From: JAEUMG01 sp046349315 | Lineage (GTDB): Bacteria; Pseudomonadota; Alphaproteobacteria; Rhizobiales; Aestuariivirgaceae | Length of the DNA stretch: 64,000 bases | Direction of reading: 5' to 3' | Assembly (NCBI GenBank): GCA_046349315.1 | Contig: JAXMCQ010000010.1 | Coordinates: forward strand, 62,001-126,000 | Shown here: positions 61,164-64,000 of the stretch, piece after piece | Position numbering within the stretch: position 1 is the first letter of the stretch | Layout of the letters: each line of letters opens with the position of its first letter | Translations under genes and position numbers: made by a program | Notes under the pieces: model-generated | The model's input: the letters and a program-made list of their open reading frames with translations, nothing else | Database searches by the model: none | Told to the model about the DNA's origin: nothing

Positions 61164-61251
61164 CGATCAGGCTATGTGGCCTTATCTCATCAACTTCGCA
61201 GCGCCTGCCCTCACCGCCTGGTGGGACAAGCATCGCGTCTCGGCGGCGTGA
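61155..61251 (+). other. Orphan 3' gene fragment on the opposite strand
   Basis: Reading rightward, a frame ending at 61251 (TGA) gives DADQAMWPYLINFAAPALTA and then WWDKHRVSAA. The composition looks protein-like and has no usable start. It begins where the gp9 homology stops. It is probably the tail of a gene brought in by the rearrangement that removed gp6-gp9. I do not recognise the family. Confidence 0.35.
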
Positions 61252-61279
61252 TTGCGACGAAGCACTGGCCACTCTTTCC

Positions 61280-61365
61280 CGTCACCCCAGCGAAAGCTGG
61301 GGTCCCCTGAATCGCTTCAGCAACGGCACCTTCTCAGGGGATGCCAGCTTTCGCTGGCATGACGG
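61280..61365. repeat. CCAGCGAAAGCTGG-type palindromic repeat pair
   Basis: GTCACCCCAGCGAAAGCTGG (with GGTCCCC after it) at 61281 and GGGGATGCCAGCTTTCGCTGGCATGAC, ending at about 61364, face each other. It is the same family as at 5120-5226. It lies between the end of the capsid gene and the scar, where connector genes are expected. No gene is seen in 61252-61384. Confidence 0.75.
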
Positions 61366-61384
61366 TTCAGAGTTTTGCTCGTAC

Positions 61385-62623
61385 TTACGCGGTCCCGAAC
61401 TTCAAAAGCTTGATCGCCTCGAAATTCTGAACCCCGCCGCCGACGCGCTTCAGGGTGTAGAACAGCACATAGGGCTTGGCGGTATAGGGATCGCGCAGGA
61501 TGCGCACGCCGACGCGATCAACGATGAGATAGCCCTGCTTGAAATCGCCGAAGGCCGCCGAGTATGAATCGGCCGCGATATCCGGCATGGTCTCGGCTTC
61601 GGTGATCGCAAAGTTCATCAGGCTCGCCTTGGCGGAAGCGGTCGCCGCCGGCTGCCACAGGTAATTCCCGTCGCCATCCTTGAGCTTGCGGATCGCTGCC
61701 TGCACCTTGCGGTTCATCACCCATTGCGCATTCTGGCGATAACCGCTCTTCAAGGCATAGACGAGATCGATGAGCTTGTCGGATGGGTTCGATGCGGCGA
61801 AGGCACCCGATGCGCCAGTCACGATGTAGCCGAGCTTCGCCCATTCCCAGCTTGCATCCGCAACTTTGGTATAGTCGAGAAAACCCTTGGGCTTGTTGGT
61901 GCCGTTGCCGGAAACGAAGGCTTGCGTCTCCTGCTCGGCGAAGGCCGCCTGCACTTCCTCGGCAATCCAGCGATCGAGATCGATAACCGAATCATCGAGC
62001 AGCGCCTGCGTCGTCGCTGGCATGGCATAGAGTTCGGCCGCCGGGAACTGAAGCTCGGCCAGCGTCGGCGCATTGGTCTCCGGGCGAGAGGCCGTCTCGC
62101 CGGCCCAACCGGTCGCCGCGCCGGTAATGGCAAAGGGCTTCTTGTAGAGGGCCGAAGATACTTGCCGCACTCCGGCGATGGCACGAATCGGTGAGTTCTG
62201 GCCAAGCAGGCGGCCGATCTCGGCTTCGGTCTCGTCGGGGACGAGATAGCCGCCGTCGGTATCACTGGCGATCGACATGGATTTGCGCTCGAGGGCCACA
62301 AGCGCGCCGGTCTCGCCCTTCCTCACATAGGCTTCGAAGGCGGCTTTCCGCTCATCGGGTGCCGCCTGCTCCTCGCGGGCAAGTGCCGGGCGTCGCGCTT
62401 TCAGCGTCAGTTCGTCGAGCCGCGCCTTGGTGCGGTCGAGCGTTGCGCCGATGCGGTCGACCTTTTCCTCGATCAGGACGTCGGCAGACATGCGCCGCTC
62501 GATTTCCGAGAGTCGCTCGTCATTTGCCTCCTTGAAGGCCTCGAAGGCCCGCATCATGTCGTCCTGCAGCGCGCCGCCGCCGGCGCGCGCAATCTTGGTT
62601 TCAAGTCCGGTATCGATGTCCAT
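61385..62623 (-). CDS. HK97-type major capsid protein (GTA gp5)
   Basis: The 412-residue product has an N-terminal coiled-coil delta region (about 15-100, FEAFKEANDERLSEIERRMS), then the HK97 fold: GGYLVPDETEAEIGRLLGQNSPIR, TDGGYL, and the C-terminal ADSYSAAFGDFKQGYLIVDR followed by RDPYTAKPYV. Length and domains are complete, so particles could still assemble heads. It overlaps the protease gene by 23 bases and has AAGGAG ten bases before the ATG. Confidence 0.95.
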   Translation of the reverse strand: MDIDTGLETKIARAGGGALQDDMMRAFEAFKEANDERLSEIERRMSADVLIEEKVDRIGATLDRTKARLDELTLKARRPALAREEQAAPDERKAAFEAYVRKGETGALVALERKSMSIASDTDGGYLVPDETEAEIGRLLGQNSPIRAIAGVRQVSSALYKKPFAITGAATGWAGETASRPETNAPTLAELQFPAAELYAMPATTQALLDDSVIDLDRWIAEEVQAAFAEQETQAFVSGNGTNKPKGFLDYTKVADASWEWAKLGYIVTGASGAFAASNPSDKLIDLVYALKSGYRQNAQWVMNRKVQAAIRKLKDGDGNYLWQPAATASAKASLMNFAITEAETMPDIAADSYSAAFGDFKQGYLIVDRVGVRILRDPYTAKPYVLFYTLKRVGGGVQNFEAIKLLKFGTA

Positions 62624-63146
62624 CTGACTTTGCTCCTTGTGCTGATGAAATGCCGAAGAGCCTGCGCCAGTCGGCCAGGGCCTTCGCCTTGTTGACGCGG
62701 GCGCCTTCCTGCATGGGGAAGGTCACCAGCGAGATCTCCCAAAGATCGACGCGCTCGAGGCGCCGCAGTCCGGTCACCCGATCGCGTCTGGCGGCGATCG
62801 CCTTGAAGCCGATCGACAATCCGTCGAGCCCGCGGCCCTCGATCAGGGCTGCCACCTCGCGGCCGCGCTGCACGTCCATGTTGAGACGCCCGCGCACCGC
62901 CAGGCCTTTCGCCGTCTCATTGAGATCGATCCATGCGCCGATCGGTTCGGCCGGATCGTGCTGGAACAGCATGCGGACATTGTCGGCGCCGCGGCGCTTC
63001 AGGCTTTCCGAGAATGCGCCGGGCATGATGATGTCGCCCGTCGCATCGGGGCGGTTGAAGAGCGCGGCATAGCCGACAAAGACGCCCTTATCGTTCAACA
63101 CGGCAAGCGGGCGCGTGCCCTTCGGTCCCAGCCGGGCATGATGCAT
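62601..63146 (-). CDS. HK97-family prohead protease (GTA gp4)
   Basis: The 181-residue S78-type protease removes the capsid delta region during maturation. The pattern GYAALFNRPDATGDIIMPGAF, FQHDPAEPIG with the catalytic His, and the GLSIGF serine motif followed by WEISLVTFP are all visible. The start is ATG 63146 behind GGAG; the longer frame to 63227 runs into a repeat. It overlaps the capsid gene. Confidence 0.93.
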   Translation of the reverse strand: MHHARLGPKGTRPLAVLNDKGVFVGYAALFNRPDATGDIIMPGAFSESLKRRGADNVRMLFQHDPAEPIGAWIDLNETAKGLAVRGRLNMDVQRGREVAALIEGRGLDGLSIGFKAIAARRDRVTGLRRLERVDLWEISLVTFPMQEGARVNKAKALADWRRLFGISSAQGAKSDGHRYRT

Positions 63147-63167
63147 TGCAAAGATCTCCAGTGAATC

Positions 63168-63256
63168 TCCCCTCCCCCTTGTGGGGAGGGGTAGGGGTGG
63201 GGGTGGATGGATCTCGCAGACCCCCACCCTTGATCCCTCCCCACAAGGGGGAGGGA
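63168..63256. repeat. Double G/C-rich palindromic repeat between portal and protease
   Basis: CCCCTCCCCCTTGTGGGGAG with GGGGTGGGGG faces ACCCCCACCC with CCTCCCCACAAGGGGGAGGG around GGATCTCGCAG. The arms are about 40 bases long. It sits between two genes of the same transcript. Confidence 0.85.
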
Positions 63257-63260
63257 AATG

Positions 63261-64000
63261 TTACTTGCCTAGAACCCCATACCCGACCGCCTGCCGCTTC
63301 TCGTCGAGGCTGAGAAACTCGGCTGCACCGACGCGCGCCCACAGCGCCTCGCGTTCGGGCGAAAGCGCTTCGACCTGGTCGAAATCGAAACCGAGGCGCA
63401 ATTCGCCGCCGAAGCCCGGTGCGAGCCAATTCCCCATCGCTTCGGCGACGCGCAAGGCCAATGGGATCACCGACATCCGCCAGAAGCTGCGGTTGGCTTC
63501 GGCGTAATTGGCGAAAGTATTATCGCCAGGGATTCCGAGCAGCATGGGCGGCACGCCAAAGGCCAATGCGATGTCGCGCGCCGCTGCATTCTTCGCCTCG
63601 ATGAAATCCATCTCGCGCGGCGAGAGGCTCATCTCCTTCCACTCGAGGCCGCCTTCGAGCAGCAACGGCCGCCCCGCATTGCGGACACCTCGATGATTGC
63701 CGTCAAGCTCGCTCTTCAATCGCTCATACTGTTCCGGTGTGAGGCCGTCGGCGCGATCGGCGCCCTTGAACATCAATGCGCCGGAAGGCCGTGCGCCATT
63801 GTCGAGCATCGCCTTGTTCCAGGTACCGGCGGCATTATGCGTATCGATCGCCTTCTGGGCGGCTTCGAAGGGCGAGAGCCCGTAGTGATCGTCGAGCGGA
63901 TTGAAGAGTTTGAGATGCAGGATCGGCGGTACGTTGCCCTCCTGGCGGAATCGCAGTGATGCACCGGCGACGGAGTATTCATAGGCCTCGGGCCAGCCCT
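63261..64000 (-). CDS. Phage portal protein (GTA gp3), 5' end outside the window
   Basis: The visible 246 codons are the C-terminal part of an HK97-type portal protein. They include LKLFNPLDDHYGLSPFEAAQ, AGTWNKAMLDNGARPSGALM, FIEAKNAAARDIALAFGVPPM and NTFANYAEANRSFWRMSVIP. The frame is open to the window edge, and the N-terminus must lie beyond 64000. The portal forms the head vertex through which DNA passes. Terminase genes are expected further upstream, outside the window. Confidence 0.93.
   Translation of the reverse strand, partial: GWPEAYEYSVAGASLRFRQEGNVPPILHLKLFNPLDDHYGLSPFEAAQKAIDTHNAAGTWNKAMLDNGARPSGALMFKGADRADGLTPEQYERLKSELDGNHRGVRNAGRPLLLEGGLEWKEMSLSPREMDFIEAKNAAARDIALAFGVPPMLLGIPGDNTFANYAEANRSFWRMSVIPLALRVAEAMGNWLAPGFGGELRLGFDFDQVEALSPEREALWARVGAAEFLSLDEKRQAVGYGVLGK

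Noticed and set aside
61104..61310. 68-codon rightward frame across the GTA scar
   Set aside because: It runs antisense to the gp9 remnant and then out of frame through the orphan fragment; no coding character.
57602..63256. Repeated G/C-rich units considered as a CRISPR array or transposon ends
   Set aside because: Copies are inverted pairs separated by whole genes with no regular spacers, target duplications or transposase gene nearby.

Overview
This window looks like the chromosome of a GC-rich alphaproteobacterium of the Hyphomicrobiales (Rhizobiales) type. The evidence is gene content and order: a ccmI-ccmE-ccmF-ccmH (cycHJKL) operon followed by a degP-type protease, an OmpR-type two-component pair and glnE, with a PleC-like kinase and pepN nearby. 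I recall this neighbourhood from rhizobia. A gene transfer agent (GTA) cluster of the Rhodobacter capsulatus type at the right end agrees with this. No rRNA, tRNA, CRISPR array, transposase or integrase was recognised.

Layout. (1) 177-10085: a catabolic island. A five-gene leftward operon encodes a flavin reductase, an HpaB-type flavin monooxygenase, a RidA protein, a Rieske oxygenase and a DUF1028 hydrolase. A LysR regulator coupled to a D-amino-acid dehydrogenase is read away from it, and an ArgE-like deacylase and a 2-keto-4-pentenoate-hydratase-like enzyme lie alongside. (2) 10132-15761: a Gre-like factor, aminopeptidase N and a PleC-like kinase. (3) 15768-19540: an AEC carrier, an oxalate-decarboxylase-type bicupin and a DHA2 exporter. 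(4) 19537-21644: an ECF sigma module (EF-hand protein, sigma, putative anti-sigma, Spy-like protein). (5) 21686-32538: glnE, two-component pair, degP, ccm operon. (6) 32717-42058: the soxBDAG sarcosine oxidase operon, an L,D-transpeptidase, a TIM-barrel isomerase, a MetF-like reductase and a GbdR-like regulator. A GTCGCAT-type motif recurs in front of sox and between the reductase and the regulator. (7) 42099-50206: a small AT-richer gene with a HEPN/DUF4145-like look, a methyltransferase, a membrane phosphoesterase, an AI-2E-family permease, a secreted lipase-like hydrolase, and a PepSY/regulator/PhoQ-like kinase trio.

(8) 50388-64000, all leftward: an RcGTA-type structural cluster. In transcription order it runs portal (cut by the window end), prohead protease, capsid, a scar, gp10, gp10.1, tape measure, gp12, gp13, gp14, gp15, a glycine-rich DUF2793 fibre-like protein, a GH19 endolysin with a two-helix C-terminus, and an overlapping spanin-like pair. 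The head-tail connector genes and most of the major tail protein are missing between capsid and gp10. Only the last ~48 codons of gp9 remain, beside a foreign fragment and a palindromic repeat. Several G/C-rich palindromic intergenic repeats sit inside this operon, and one supplies the C-terminus of gp14. The cluster is therefore a decayed or split GTA with an apparently intact tail tip and lysis cassette.

The most notable signals are the GTA scar, the nested lysis genes with an internal Shine-Dalgarno, the repeat-encoded gp14 tail, the shared putative operator of the sarcosine regulon, and a Gre-like factor without its acidic tip.
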